This document shows positions 8,964 through 17,728 of a DNA stretch of 64,000 bases, one piece after another (position 1 is the stretch's first letter; each line of letters opens with the position of its first letter). This stretch comes from Caldilineaceae bacterium (lineage in GTDB: Bacteria > Chloroflexota > Anaerolineae > Caldilineales > Caldilineaceae). Below the pieces are notes generated by a model that saw nothing but the letters and a program-made list of their open reading frames with translations, was not told the DNA's origin and made no database searches. The translations under genes were made by a program, and so were the position numbers. The DNA lies in the NCBI GenBank assembly GCA_022821585.1, contig JAJEDI010000060.1, forward strand, positions 1-64,000, written 5' to 3'.

Positions 8964-10304
8964 ATGAACATTATCTACCTGCATTCGCACGACACGGGCC
9001 GGTACCTGCAGCCCTACGGCCATGCGGTGCCCGCGCCCAATCTGCAGCGGCTGGCGGAGGAGGGCGTTCTCTTCCGTAAGGCGTTCAGCGCGGCGCCGAC
9101 GTGCTCGCCGAGCCGAGCCTGTCTGCTCACGGGCCAGAGCTCGCACTCCTGCGGACAGCTGGGACTGGCGAACCGGGACTTCTTTCTGCAGCATCCCGAA
9201 CGGCATCTGGCGAACTTTCTGCGCAGCCACAGCTACCGCACGGCCTTGTGCGGCTTTCAACACCTGACGCTCGATACGCGCACGCTGGGCTACGAATGGA
9301 TTGCCGAAGCCGACCCGCCCGGGTCCCGGGGTCCGGAGTACAGAACGGAGGCTGCGGTCGAGTTCATCAACCGGGAGCATGACCGGCCCTTCTTCCTGGC
9401 GGTGGGTTACTCGGAGACGCATCGCGTCTTTCCGGAGCCGAGCGAGGAGGAGGACGTGCGCTATACGCTGCCGCCGGCGCCGTTGCCGGATACGCCGGAG
9501 ACCCGTTACGACATGGCATCCTACAAGCGTATGGCCAGGATTCTGGACGACCAGGTGGGGATCGTTCTGGCGGCGCTGGAGGAGGCGGGGCTGGCCGAGG
9601 ACACGCTGTTCATCTACACGACCGATCACGGGCTGGCCTTCCCCGGCATGAAATGCACGCTGACGGATCACGGTTTCGGCGTATCGCTGATTATGCGCGG
9701 GCCGCAGGGGTTCAGCGGCGGCAAGGTCGTGGACGGGATGGTCTCGCAGATCGACATCTACCCGACGCTGTGTGAGCTGCTGGACGTGGAGCCGCCGGCG
9801 TGGCTGCAAGGGCGCTCGGTTGTGCCCCTGGTGGCGGGTACGGCCGATGAGATCAACGAGGAGATCTTCGGGGAGGTGAGCTATCACGCCGGCTATGAGC
9901 CGAAACGGGCGGTGCGCACGCAGCGCTGGAAGTATATCCGTCGATACGACGGATGGGCGACGACAACGATGCCGAACATCGACAACGGGCCGAGCAAGCA
10001 GTATCTGATGGACAACGGTCTGGCTGATCGTAGAGTGCACCAGGAGGCGCTCTACGATCTGATCTATGATCCGAACGAGGCGTGCAACCTGGTGAACGAT
10101 CCGGATTACGCGGAAGCGCTGGCGGAGATGCGGGGGCGGCTCTCGTCATGGATGGAGCGCACGGATGACCCCCTGCTGCGGGGCCCTGTGCCGGCGCCGG
10201 AGGGCGCGTACGTGGACAGCCCGGGCGACCCGCATCCGGGCGTTTCGGAACGGGACTCGGTCAGCCAATGGCTGCGGCGGGAGAGGCTGGATATTCGGGG
10301 CTAG
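8964..10304 (+). CDS. Sulfatase (type I, formylglycine-dependent)
   Basis: A 446-aa sulfatase of the alkaline-phosphatase fold that hydrolyses sulfate esters or sulfamates. The activation motif CSPSR begins at Cys47 (APTCSPSRACLLTGQ). The Cys form is converted to formylglycine, and a matching radical SAM maturase is encoded at 34319. Metal-binding stretches are visible as YLHSHDTGR near the N-terminus and YTTDHG in the second half. Overall layout resembles heparan N-sulfatase-like bacterial enzymes acting on polysaccharides. There is no obvious signal peptide, so it may act in the cytoplasm on imported fragments. The ATG at 8964 follows gaggaatcct; an upstream in-frame ATG at 8901 has no support. 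A terminator follows at 10321. Confidence 0.93.
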   Translation: MNIIYLHSHDTGRYLQPYGHAVPAPNLQRLAEEGVLFRKAFSAAPTCSPSRACLLTGQSSHSCGQLGLANRDFFLQHPERHLANFLRSHSYRTALCGFQHLTLDTRTLGYEWIAEADPPGSRGPEYRTEAAVEFINREHDRPFFLAVGYSETHRVFPEPSEEEDVRYTLPPAPLPDTPETRYDMASYKRMARILDDQVGIVLAALEEAGLAEDTLFIYTTDHGLAFPGMKCTLTDHGFGVSLIMRGPQGFSGGKVVDGMVSQIDIYPTLCELLDVEPPAWLQGRSVVPLVAGTADEINEEIFGEVSYHAGYEPKRAVRTQRWKYIRRYDGWATTTMPNIDNGPSKQYLMDNGLADRRVHQEALYDLIYDPNEACNLVNDPDYAEALAEMRGRLSSWMERTDDPLLRGPVPAPEGAYVDSPGDPHPGVSERDSVSQWLRRERLDIRG

Positions 10305-10320
10305 ACTGCTGATGTGAGAG

Positions 10321-10361
10321 GCCGGCGGCCGGGGGATGCAGCGGCTGCCGGCGTCATTTTT
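10321..10361 (+). terminator. Intrinsic terminator after the sulfatase gene
   Basis: An 11-bp stem with one mismatch (gccggcggccg at 10321-10331 and cggctgccggc at 10342-10352) is followed by tcattttt. It sits 17 bp after the sulfatase stop and overlaps the last bases of the convergent aminotransferase gene. Confidence 0.7.
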
Positions 10362-11715
10362 CTCCCAGGGCGTAGACCAGGGCCTCGATGAGGAGATCGA
10401 TTTCGGACTCGGTCGCGACGAGCGGCGGGGCCATGATCAGGATGTTGCCCAGGCCGGGAACGGTGTTGCCGTTGCGCCCGAGGATGACGCCGGCCTGTTT
10501 ACAGCGGCCCAGCACCGCCAGCACTTCGGCGTCGTCGAGGGGCTGCTTGGTACCCTTGTCGGCCACCAGTTCGACGCCAAGGAGCAGCCCGCGGCCGCGG
10601 GCTTCGCCCACCCACGGGTGCGACGCCAGGTTTTTCAGTTGCGCCAGCGCGTAGTCCCCCACGCAGCGGGCTTTCTCCACCAGACCTTCTTCCTCAACGA
10701 TCTGCAGATTGTGCAATCCGACCGCGGTGCTGACCGGGTGTCCGCCAAAAGTGTTGATGTGGCGGAAGTGGGTCAGGTCGCCGGCCTCGCCCATGAAGGC
10801 GTCGAAGATATACGCCTGCACAGCGGTCGCAGCGAGGGGCATGTAGCCGCTCGAAAGCCCTTTGGCCATCGTGATGATGTCGGGCTTTACGTCCCAGTGG
10901 TCGTGGCCGAACATTTTGCCGGTGCGGCCGTAGCCGGAGACGACCTCGTCGAAGATGAGCAGCACGCCGTATTCGTCGCAGATTTCGCGCACGCGCGGCA
11001 GGTACTCGTCCGGCGGGACGAGGACGCCGCCGCCGGAGATGATCGGCTCCATCAGGACTGCGGCGACGGTCTCCGGCCCCTCGTAGATGATCGTCTCTTC
11101 GATCGCCTGCGCGCAGGCGATGCCGTGCTCGGCAGGGGTGAGCTTGGGGTGGGCGCGGTAGGGGTAGGGAGGCGGAACGTGGATGAAGCCGGGCGCCATC
11201 GGTCCGTAGCCGATCTTGCGCTCGGCCTGGCCGGTGGCGCTCATGGCGCCGAGCGTGTTGCCGTGGTAGGCGCGGTGGCGGGAGATGATCTTGTAGCGGG
11301 TGGCGCCGCCCGGTTTGCCGGATTGCAGGTGGTACTGGCGGGCGACCTTGAAGGCAACCTCGTTGCCTTCGGAGCCGCTGGAGGAGAAGTAGACGCGGCC
11401 GGGCCAGCCGAGGAGGTCCAGTATTTTGTCGGCCAGCTGCGCGCCGGGCGCGTGGGTCATGGTGGGCGCGAGATAGGGGAGCTCGGTCATCTGCGCGGCG
11501 GCGGTTTCGGCCAGTTCGCTGCGCCCGTAGCCGATGTTCACGCACCAGAGGCCGGCCATGGCGTCGAGGTAGCGGCGGCCCTGGTCATCTTCCAGATAGC
11601 AGCCTTCGCCGCGCACGATGAGGGTAGGCGGAGTGTCGGCGAGCGGTTTGTGCTGGGTGAGGGGATGCCAGAGGGCGCGGACGTCGAGGTCGGAGATGGA
11701 AGGGGAAACGGTCAT
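10354..11715 (-). CDS. Class III PLP-dependent aminotransferase
   Basis: A 453-aa fold-type I aminotransferase of class III (omega-amino acid:pyruvate / beta-alanine transaminase group). Diagnostic parts are the N-terminal LWHPLTQHKP, the strand motif IFDEVVSGYGRTGK with the cofactor-binding Asp, and ITMAKGLSSGYMPL, whose Lys forms the Schiff base. I place the start at the ATG in complement of 11713-11715 (MTVSPSISDLDV), preceded by gcgagaac; the longer open frame to 11793 begins with non-family sequence. The substrate cannot be read from sequence. It is transcribed convergently to the sulfatase and is the only reverse gene in its neighbourhood, so it is likely its own unit. Confidence 0.88.
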   Translation of the reverse strand: MTVSPSISDLDVRALWHPLTQHKPLADTPPTLIVRGEGCYLEDDQGRRYLDAMAGLWCVNIGYGRSELAETAAAQMTELPYLAPTMTHAPGAQLADKILDLLGWPGRVYFSSSGSEGNEVAFKVARQYHLQSGKPGGATRYKIISRHRAYHGNTLGAMSATGQAERKIGYGPMAPGFIHVPPPYPYRAHPKLTPAEHGIACAQAIEETIIYEGPETVAAVLMEPIISGGGVLVPPDEYLPRVREICDEYGVLLIFDEVVSGYGRTGKMFGHDHWDVKPDIITMAKGLSSGYMPLAATAVQAYIFDAFMGEAGDLTHFRHINTFGGHPVSTAVGLHNLQIVEEEGLVEKARCVGDYALAQLKNLASHPWVGEARGRGLLLGVELVADKGTKQPLDDAEVLAVLGRCKQAGVILGRNGNTVPGLGNILIMAPPLVATESEIDLLIEALVYALGEK

Positions 11716-12376
11716 TATTGTTCTCGCTTTTTCGGTGGCGTTGGTGTGATATATGGTGGGATCATACCAGCATCTGGCGATCAGGTCTACCATCAGCAGG
11801 CTGATCGCAGCGCATTACCAGCATTGACTCCTGCCAGCGCAACAGCATTCACTTCCACTAACCGTCCCAGCCTAAAATACAAGAATTCCGGATACACTTC
11901 TTGGCGGCCCAGAAGTGTACCGGCTGCGTTCCGCTGTAGCCAGTCAGCCCTGTAATCACTCTCTATGATCGATCGGCTGCGACCGGCACACCTCCACCTG
12001 GAATGGTCCCCATAAGTCCTCGTTGATGCTGTGTTCACTAAATGATATAATTCTTGCAACCTCTGCCGCAGGCCAGCAGAGAGATGTGTCCAGGATGTGT
12101 GCTCCATCACGAATTTGGCGCCGGAAGACAGCAGGGCAGCGCCTGGCTGCCTGGTTGGTGTATGCGGTTCCAAACTGTGACGCGGCCCAGCATCTTGGGC
12201 CAATCGTGATCGGTTGAACGCCTTTCTCTCATGCCAATTGGATGATCCAAATTCAATTGGTTTTGCAATCAGGACTCTGGCTTTTGTTCGTGTTATGCGG
12301 AGGCCGTCCCGGCCCGAACCGCCTTAAATGCGTCTGTCGGCCGTCTACACTTCTGAGAACAAAGGAGAAAAACCGT
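11716..12376. other. Divergent intergenic region with operator-like palindrome
   Basis: 660 bp without a convincing gene. Open frames on both strands here have no recognisable protein character. Near the downstream side, ccaattgg at 12234-12241 and caattgg at 12254-12260 flank ggatgatcc, forming a dyad about 110 bp before the binding-protein start; this could be an operator for the sugar importer. The region must hold promoters for the aminotransferase (reverse) and the importer (forward). Confidence 0.35.
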
Positions 12377-13720
12377 ATGTCAACCTCTTTGCGTCATACT
12401 CGCCGTGATTTTTTGCGCTTCTCCGGTGGACTATCTGCCAGCATACTTGCTGTAGCCTGCGTGACTCCCGGGGCCGATACCGGCACTGACGACAGTGCAG
12501 GTGAACCGGCCGTTGAGAAAGAACAGATTCTCGTGTGGGACCAGTTCGGTGAAGATTCCGTGGGTGTCAATGAGATTGTTGTCAAGTTCAATGAGGCACA
12601 TCCTGAATACCATGTCACGCGTGAAGCCCAGACCAACATGCGCGATATTCTCAAGACATCTCTTGACGCGGGCGCCGGACCGGATGTTATGTACTATGAT
12701 ACCGGGCCAGGTTTTGCCGGCGTGCTGGCACGCGCCGGGCTGCTCTTGCCTCTGGACGACGCGTATGAACAGTACGCCTGGAATGAGCGCATCCTGCCGA
12801 TAGCCCGTGAGCGCGCCAGTTTTGACGGCGTAACCTACGGAATCGGCAACGAATTGGAGATAGTAGGCACCTTCTATAACGAACGGATCTTTGACGAACA
12901 GGGGTTGGCGGTGCCTGACACGCACGATGACTTTCTGGCAGTCTGCGAGGCGCTCAAAGCGCAAGACATCATTCCGATGGCGTGGGGCAACCAGAACAAA
13001 TGGCCCGCCGGCCATACGTTCAGCGTCTTCAGCGGCAATATCGCCGGCAAGGACAATCTGGCTGCAGCCATTTCGGGCGAACTTGCCTGGAATGAACCGG
13101 ACTTCGTGGAATCGATCCAAATCCCCTTTGTGGACATGGTGGATGCAGGTTACTACAACACAGATATCAACGCCGTAACCTATGACGATTCCAATCTGCT
13201 CTTTTACAGTGGGCAGGCTGCCATGCGCCTGACAGGATCGTGGATGGTCGACGGCTACACCAATCCGGACAACATTACGGATCCGGTTGGCTTCTTCTTC
13301 TATCCTTCGATCCGCGAGAAGGTAATCGCTCCCCCTGCCGGTCTTGGTTCCGGTTACTTCGTAGGACGGGACGCTCAGTCGCCTGAGGGAGCATTTGCTT
13401 ACCTGAACTTCCTGTTTTCGGATGAAACAATCGGGGACTGGCTGGAAGGCATGGCCATGATCCCGCCTGTCCGCCTGAATGCAGACGATTACAGTATCTC
13501 GGATCTGCTGCGATTCACCATCATCGAAATCCAACAGAACGCCGAGAGCATGGGCTTCAACATTGATGTATTGACGCCCGACAACTACAATACGATGATG
13601 TTCGACGGTTTCCAGGAAGTGATTGGCAAGGTAAAGACAGCGCAGGAACAGGCCGACGACCTGGAAGCTGCCATGCAAGAGGCCATCGAGAGAGGAACGG
13701 TGATGGACATCACTCCTTGA
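12377..13720 (+). CDS. Sugar ABC transporter substrate-binding protein, Tat/lipoprotein type
   Basis: A 447-aa family 1 extracellular solute-binding protein that captures a sugar or oligosaccharide outside the membrane and delivers it to the two permeases downstream. The N-terminus has a twin-arginine signal (RRDFLRFSGG) and a lipobox ending in LAVAC at about residue 27, so it is probably exported folded and lipid-anchored. The mature part has the usual two-lobe pattern (KFNEAHPEYHV, PDVMYYDTGPGFAGVLARAG, RLTGSWMVDGY). A strong ribosome site, aaaggagaaa, fixes the ATG at 12377. It heads a three-gene import operon that lacks an ATPase gene; a shared MsmK/UgpC-type ATPase elsewhere is expected. 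The substrate is unknown, though neighbours point to pentoses or deoxyhexoses. Confidence 0.93.
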   Translation: MSTSLRHTRRDFLRFSGGLSASILAVACVTPGADTGTDDSAGEPAVEKEQILVWDQFGEDSVGVNEIVVKFNEAHPEYHVTREAQTNMRDILKTSLDAGAGPDVMYYDTGPGFAGVLARAGLLLPLDDAYEQYAWNERILPIARERASFDGVTYGIGNELEIVGTFYNERIFDEQGLAVPDTHDDFLAVCEALKAQDIIPMAWGNQNKWPAGHTFSVFSGNIAGKDNLAAAISGELAWNEPDFVESIQIPFVDMVDAGYYNTDINAVTYDDSNLLFYSGQAAMRLTGSWMVDGYTNPDNITDPVGFFFYPSIREKVIAPPAGLGSGYFVGRDAQSPEGAFAYLNFLFSDETIGDWLEGMAMIPPVRLNADDYSISDLLRFTIIEIQQNAESMGFNIDVLTPDNYNTMMFDGFQEVIGKVKTAQEQADDLEAAMQEAIERGTVMDITP

Positions 13721-13734
13721 GGAAGCAGTCCCGA

Positions 13735-13777
13735 CAGGAATGCGGCCATCGGGACAGCAGGGCTGGCCGCATTCCTG
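13735..13777 (+). promoter_or_regulatory. Strong intergenic hairpin between binding protein and permease genes
   Basis: A perfect 14-bp inverted repeat, caggaatgcggcca at 13735-13748 and its complement at 13764-13777, encloses a 15-nt loop. No T-run follows, so it is not a normal terminator. In many sugar importers a stable hairpin in this position protects the binding-protein mRNA and lowers permease expression; that role is inferred here. Confidence 0.65.
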
Positions 13778-13912
13778 CCAACATGCCTTACGCTTGCGAC
13801 AGGTCAATGGATTCGAACATGAAGGGGGCCAGGGCGTTGCAGGACGATAGCCTGACCGCATGTAGAAAAGGCAGGTACTGCTTCCCTGGCCGGGCGGACA
13901 GGATCGAGTGAA

Positions 13913-14827
13913 ATGACAGCTGCTGCACCAGTACGCCGGGGGCAACTCTCGCCACGCGCTAAGCGGAAAGCGCTTGCCGGATGGGCATTTGTTGTCCCGG
14001 CGCTCCTCATTTACGCATTCTTCTTTGTTCAACCGTTCTTTTATTCAATCTACTATAGCCTTACCGACTGGAACGGCGCCGATCCGGTCAAGCAGTTTGT
14101 GGGCTTGGGAAACTACATCAAGTTAGCCGGAGACTCACTGCTGTGGCAGGCACTAGGTCACAACCTCATCTGGGTGATTATAGGCACAGTTTCGCCCATC
14201 GCAATAGGATTGCTGCTTGGCGTCCTGATTTGGACTGGCGCGCTAGGCCGGGTCCTTTTTCGAACAATCTATTTCCTTCCGGTCGTTCTCTCAGAGGTTG
14301 TTATTGCCATTATTTGGAATTGGATATACCATCCGCTCTTCGGCGCAGTGAACCAGATCTTGCGCGGTATCGGGCTGGACCATCTGGCGCGCGGATGGCT
14401 AGGCGATCCCCAGACGGCGCTGCTTGCCCTCCTGATGACAGCTATCTGGTCTTACTACGGCTTCTGTTTCGTCATTATCATGGCGGGACTTCAGAATGTG
14501 GATATTTCGTTGGTGGAGGCAGCTACGATTGATGGCGCGAACGGCTGGCAACGTTTCATCCATGTGATCGTGCCGCAGTTGAGCCACGTGCTCACAATGA
14601 TCACCGCATTTACACTCATTGGAGGATTCAACGTCTTTGGCATTGTCTTCGTGATGACGCAAGGCGGACCAGGTACGGCGACACAGGTAATCGCTACGTA
14701 CACCTACCGCAAGGCTTTTCAGGAGAGCCAGGTGGGGTATGGGGCCGCCTTATCGATGGTCATGACGCTTCTGTCACTGGCGACGTCCTACATTTTTATC
14801 CGATTGCGCGAACGGCAGGAACAATAA
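13913..14827 (+). CDS. Sugar ABC transporter permease, MalF/UgpA type
   Basis: A 304-aa inner-membrane permease with six predicted hydrophobic helices. The cytosolic EAA loop that contacts the ATPase is clear (EAATIDGANGWQRFIHVIVP). It starts at an ATG preceded by gagtga, about 190 bp after the binding-protein gene, and its stop is one base before the start of the second permease, indicating tight coupling. Confidence 0.93.
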   Translation: MTAAAPVRRGQLSPRAKRKALAGWAFVVPALLIYAFFFVQPFFYSIYYSLTDWNGADPVKQFVGLGNYIKLAGDSLLWQALGHNLIWVIIGTVSPIAIGLLLGVLIWTGALGRVLFRTIYFLPVVLSEVVIAIIWNWIYHPLFGAVNQILRGIGLDHLARGWLGDPQTALLALLMTAIWSYYGFCFVIIMAGLQNVDISLVEAATIDGANGWQRFIHVIVPQLSHVLTMITAFTLIGGFNVFGIVFVMTQGGPGTATQVIATYTYRKAFQESQVGYGAALSMVMTLLSLATSYIFIRLRERQEQ

Positions 14828-14828
14828 G

Positions 14829-15728
14829 ATGCAGAATACCAGCACCGTCCAGGAATGGTCCCGAATGGGTGCGCGGGGACCAAGGCAAAGCGCAGTTCGC
14901 GATAGGCTTCTCCGCTATATCGGTTCATTGCTGCGTTATGCTATTCTAATTTTTTTCACACTGGTCTGCATTACACCATTGTTCTGGGTAATAGCGTCAT
15001 CTCTGAAAACGACGGGGCAGATCGCTGCCAATCCACTGGGCTTTCCTACTGAAATCCGGTGGGACAACTACATCGAAGCCTGGACTGTAGGCCGCTTTGG
15101 AAAATACTTCAAGAACAGCGTCATTGTTTCAATTCCGATCGTCACTTTCGTAATCCTGTTGGCGAGCCTGGCTGGTTATGGACTGGCGCGTCTCAGGTTC
15201 CACGGATCGAACTTCGTCTTCGTCCTGTTTCTGCTTGGGCTGATGGTCCCGTTCCAGTCAATTATGATTCCGCTGTTTTATATCCTTAAGGATATCAGGT
15301 TCCTGGGAACTTACTGGGCAATGATCGTCCCCAGTATCGCTCTAGGGATGCCTTTCAGTATCTTTTTCATGCGGGCCTATTTTTCCGGGCTTCCGCAGGA
15401 GTTGGGCGACGCGGCGGAGATCGACGGTTGTAACGAGTTCAGTGTCTATTGGAGGGTCATGCTGCCTCTGGCCGGGCCGGCGGTCTCCGCTCTGGTCGTC
15501 CTGCAGTTCATGGGCGCCTGGAACGCTTTTCTTCTGCCCCTCATCTATATGCAGAAGGAGGAGATCCGGCCGCTCGTGCTTGGGCTGATGTTCTTTCGGA
15601 GCAGGTATACGCAGAACTATCCATTGACGATGGCGGGGGCCGCCATCGTCATGGTGCCGATCGTTATCGTTTATCTTGTCTTCCAACGCAGGTTTGTTCA
15701 AGGATTGACGGCGGGGGCGGTGAAGTAG
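14829..15728 (+). CDS. Sugar ABC transporter permease, MalG/UgpE type
   Basis: A 299-aa partner permease with six hydrophobic helices and the EAA loop DAAEIDGCNEFSVYWRVMLP. The N-terminal 30 residues are basic and cytosolic. It ends in a family-typical short tail (QRRFVQGLTAGAVK). It forms a heterodimer with the preceding gene's product. No nucleotide-binding subunit follows; the next 300 bp (15729-16032) show no gene that I can support. Confidence 0.93.
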   Translation: MQNTSTVQEWSRMGARGPRQSAVRDRLLRYIGSLLRYAILIFFTLVCITPLFWVIASSLKTTGQIAANPLGFPTEIRWDNYIEAWTVGRFGKYFKNSVIVSIPIVTFVILLASLAGYGLARLRFHGSNFVFVLFLLGLMVPFQSIMIPLFYILKDIRFLGTYWAMIVPSIALGMPFSIFFMRAYFSGLPQELGDAAEIDGCNEFSVYWRVMLPLAGPAVSALVVLQFMGAWNAFLLPLIYMQKEEIRPLVLGLMFFRSRYTQNYPLTMAGAAIVMVPIVIVYLVFQRRFVQGLTAGAVK

Positions 15729-16032
15729 GCGCCTTATCAGGTAAGCGCTCTGCCAAGACTGCTGCGGTTGAACATCTGTACCTCAACGCTTGTTTGAATC
15801 ACTGACTCCCATTCTCCAGTTCACCCTTCAGACAGCGAGAGTTGAGCGCGCGCATTAGTTGGACGAATGCACGCGGTTTTCCTTATTTTGGGACGCGCGA
15901 GCGACTGCAGTGCTCCCTGCGATTGTCGTGTATGTTCGCCCCACTTATGATAGAATGCGCATGGTTGCGCTTGCTTGTCAGCAATCGTTCAGTCAGAGCT
16001 TCAGATAGCAGAAAAATGGTCACAGCCCAGGA

Positions 16033-16254
16033 ATGAAACGGGTAAACGGACAGCCTCCCCATCTACGAGATGTAGTAGAAGACCCCTGTCAAGCTGATCA
16101 GTTAAACTGCAGTTCGGACAATGTCGAACGGGAGGAGCGGAGGCGACGCGCCCTCTCGATTGTTGGGGCGTTCTCCAGCGGGGTCGACGATCTTTCGGTC
16201 AATCACGATCACTATCTGGCTGAGGCGTATGCAAACGCAGCCGATGATGAATGA
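16033..16254 (+). CDS. Small antitoxin-like protein (orphan)
   Basis: A 73-aa hydrophilic protein ending in ERRRRALSIVGAFSSGVDDLSVNHDHYLAEAYAN. A helix with the pattern GxFxSGxxDxxxxHDxYLAEA is widespread in small proteins encoded directly before VapC-type PIN toxins. No PIN-domain gene follows; a dehydrogenase gene starts 70 bp downstream. It is therefore either an orphan antitoxin or the remnant of a lost toxin-antitoxin pair. The start has a modest ccagga ribosome site. The resemblance is from memory of the pattern, not a search. Confidence 0.5.
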   Translation: MKRVNGQPPHLRDVVEDPCQADQLNCSSDNVEREERRRRALSIVGAFSSGVDDLSVNHDHYLAEAYANAADDE

Positions 16255-16324
16255 TCGTACTTCATTGATAAGCACGGTTTCACTCCCATAGAACAGCTAC
16301 AACATCCCAATTCAGGAGGAAGGA

Positions 16325-17359
16325 ATGACTCAGGATACTATCCGCGTCGGCGTTGTCGGCGCAGGCGCCAACACGCGTGACCGGCATATACCCGGTCTGC
16401 AGGCGATCGAAGGCGTTGAGATCGTCTCGGTCTGCAATCGCAGCCAGGAGTCGGGGGAACGGGTCGCGAAGCGGTTCGGCATCGAGCGGGTGTGCACGAA
16501 CTGGCAGGATGTCGTGCAGGCCGATGACGTGGACGCAGTGGTGATTGGCACGTGGCCGTACATGCACCGTCTCCTCACGGTGGCCGCGCTGGAGGCGGAC
16601 AAGCACGTAATGTGCGAGGCGCGCATGGCGATGAACGCGTCGGAGGCCCACTGTATGTATAACGCGCTGCGCAGCCGGCCGCATCTGGTAGCGCAGATCG
16701 TGCCGTCTCCCTTTAGTCTGCGCGTGGACCGCACGATCCAGCGGATGATCCGCGACGGCTGGTTGGGGGATGTGCTGGTGGTGGACGTCCGCGCGGGCGG
16801 CGCCTTCATCGACAAGGACGTCGAGATGCACTGGCGCCATAATATGGACTACAGCGGGCTGAACGTGATGACGATGGGTATCTGGTATGAAGCGATGATG
16901 CGCTGGGTTGGCGAGGTTACAAGTGTTGTCGCCAAGGGGAAGACCTTCACGCCGGTGCGCCAGGATGAAGAGGGCCGCATGATGGGCGTACGCATCCCCG
17001 ATCATATCGACATCATCGCGGACCTGGCCGGCGGCGGGCAGGCGCACATTCAGGTCAGCAACGTGACAGGATTCGGTGATCCGCCCTCGGCGACGATCTA
17101 TGGCAGCGAAGGCACATTGCATTTCAGCGGCGACGTCCTGACAGGCGGGCAGCGGGGCGACAGCGGCCTGAGTGAAATCGATATCCCCGCGCACGAGGCG
17201 GGAGGATGGCGCGTGGAGGAGGAGTTCATCAGCGCGATTCGCGGGCACGAAGTGATCACCCACACCGATTTCGCCACCGGCGTGAAGTACATGGAGTTCA
17301 CCGAGGCGGTCCATCGCAGCCGGCGCAGCGGGAAGACGGTGAACCTGCCGTTGCTGTAA
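16325..17359 (+). CDS. Gfo/Idh/MocA family dehydrogenase
   Basis: A 344-aa NAD(P)-dependent sugar or cyclitol dehydrogenase. The Rossmann fingerprint VGVVGAGANTRDRHIPGLQ lies at residues 7-25. The usual EKP segment appears as MCEARMAM, a substitution of the normal Lys-Pro region, which may alter catalysis or substrate. A strong aggaggaagg ribosome site precedes the ATG. It heads a probable operon with rhamnose mutarotase and an amidohydrolase-type lactonase. That order suggests oxidation of a deoxy-sugar to its lactone followed by hydrolysis; this is an inference from context. Confidence 0.88.
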   Translation: MTQDTIRVGVVGAGANTRDRHIPGLQAIEGVEIVSVCNRSQESGERVAKRFGIERVCTNWQDVVQADDVDAVVIGTWPYMHRLLTVAALEADKHVMCEARMAMNASEAHCMYNALRSRPHLVAQIVPSPFSLRVDRTIQRMIRDGWLGDVLVVDVRAGGAFIDKDVEMHWRHNMDYSGLNVMTMGIWYEAMMRWVGEVTSVVAKGKTFTPVRQDEEGRMMGVRIPDHIDIIADLAGGGQAHIQVSNVTGFGDPPSATIYGSEGTLHFSGDVLTGGQRGDSGLSEIDIPAHEAGGWRVEEEFISAIRGHEVITHTDFATGVKYMEFTEAVHRSRRSGKTVNLPLL

Positions 17360-17404
17360 AGGCGGCGGCCAGGAATCGCCGGCCATGACAACAGGGGGAG
17401 ACCG

Positions 17405-17728
17405 ATGAAACGATACGGAATGGTCATTCACGTCAGGCCGGAGTTGGAGGACGCCTACGTACATCTGCACGCCAACACCTGGCCGGAAGTCCTGCAGAAG
17501 ATCAGCGACTGCAATATGCGCAATTACACGATATTCATGCGCGACGGCTATCTGTTCGCCTATTACGAGTATGTGGGGGACGATTACGAGGCCGATATGG
17601 CGAAGATGGCGGCCGACCCGGTTACACAGGCGTGGTGGAAGCTGACCGACCCCTGCCAGGAGCCGGTGGAGAGCGCGGCCGAAGGCGAGCGCTGGGCGGA
17701 GATGGAGGAGGTATTCCATCATGACTGA
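17405..17728 (+). CDS. rhaM: L-rhamnose mutarotase family protein
   Basis: A 107-aa protein of the RhaM family, which interconverts alpha and beta anomers of L-rhamnose or related sugars (L-fucose paralogs exist). Family marks are MKRYGMVIHVRPE, HANTWPEVLQKISDCNMRNYTIF, LFAYYEYVGDDYEADM, WWKLTDPCQEPV and the C-terminal WAEMEEVFHHD. The His and Tyr/Trp positions typical of the active site are retained. A ggggagaccg ribosome site precedes the ATG. Its last codons overlap the start of the lactonase gene, so the two are translated together. Confidence 0.9.
   Translation: MKRYGMVIHVRPELEDAYVHLHANTWPEVLQKISDCNMRNYTIFMRDGYLFAYYEYVGDDYEADMAKMAADPVTQAWWKLTDPCQEPVESAAEGERWAEMEEVFHHD

Noticed and set aside
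10336..11955. 539-aa forward frame opposite the aminotransferase
   Set aside because: Gly/Val/Ala/Asp-rich antisense text without motifs; the reverse strand carries a clear class III aminotransferase.
11793..12203. 136-aa reverse frame in the intergenic gap
   Set aside because: No ribosome site, no recognisable features, composition not protein-like.
12431..14032. 533-aa reverse frame opposite the binding protein gene
   Set aside because: No family features; the forward strand has signal peptide, lipobox and ribosome site.
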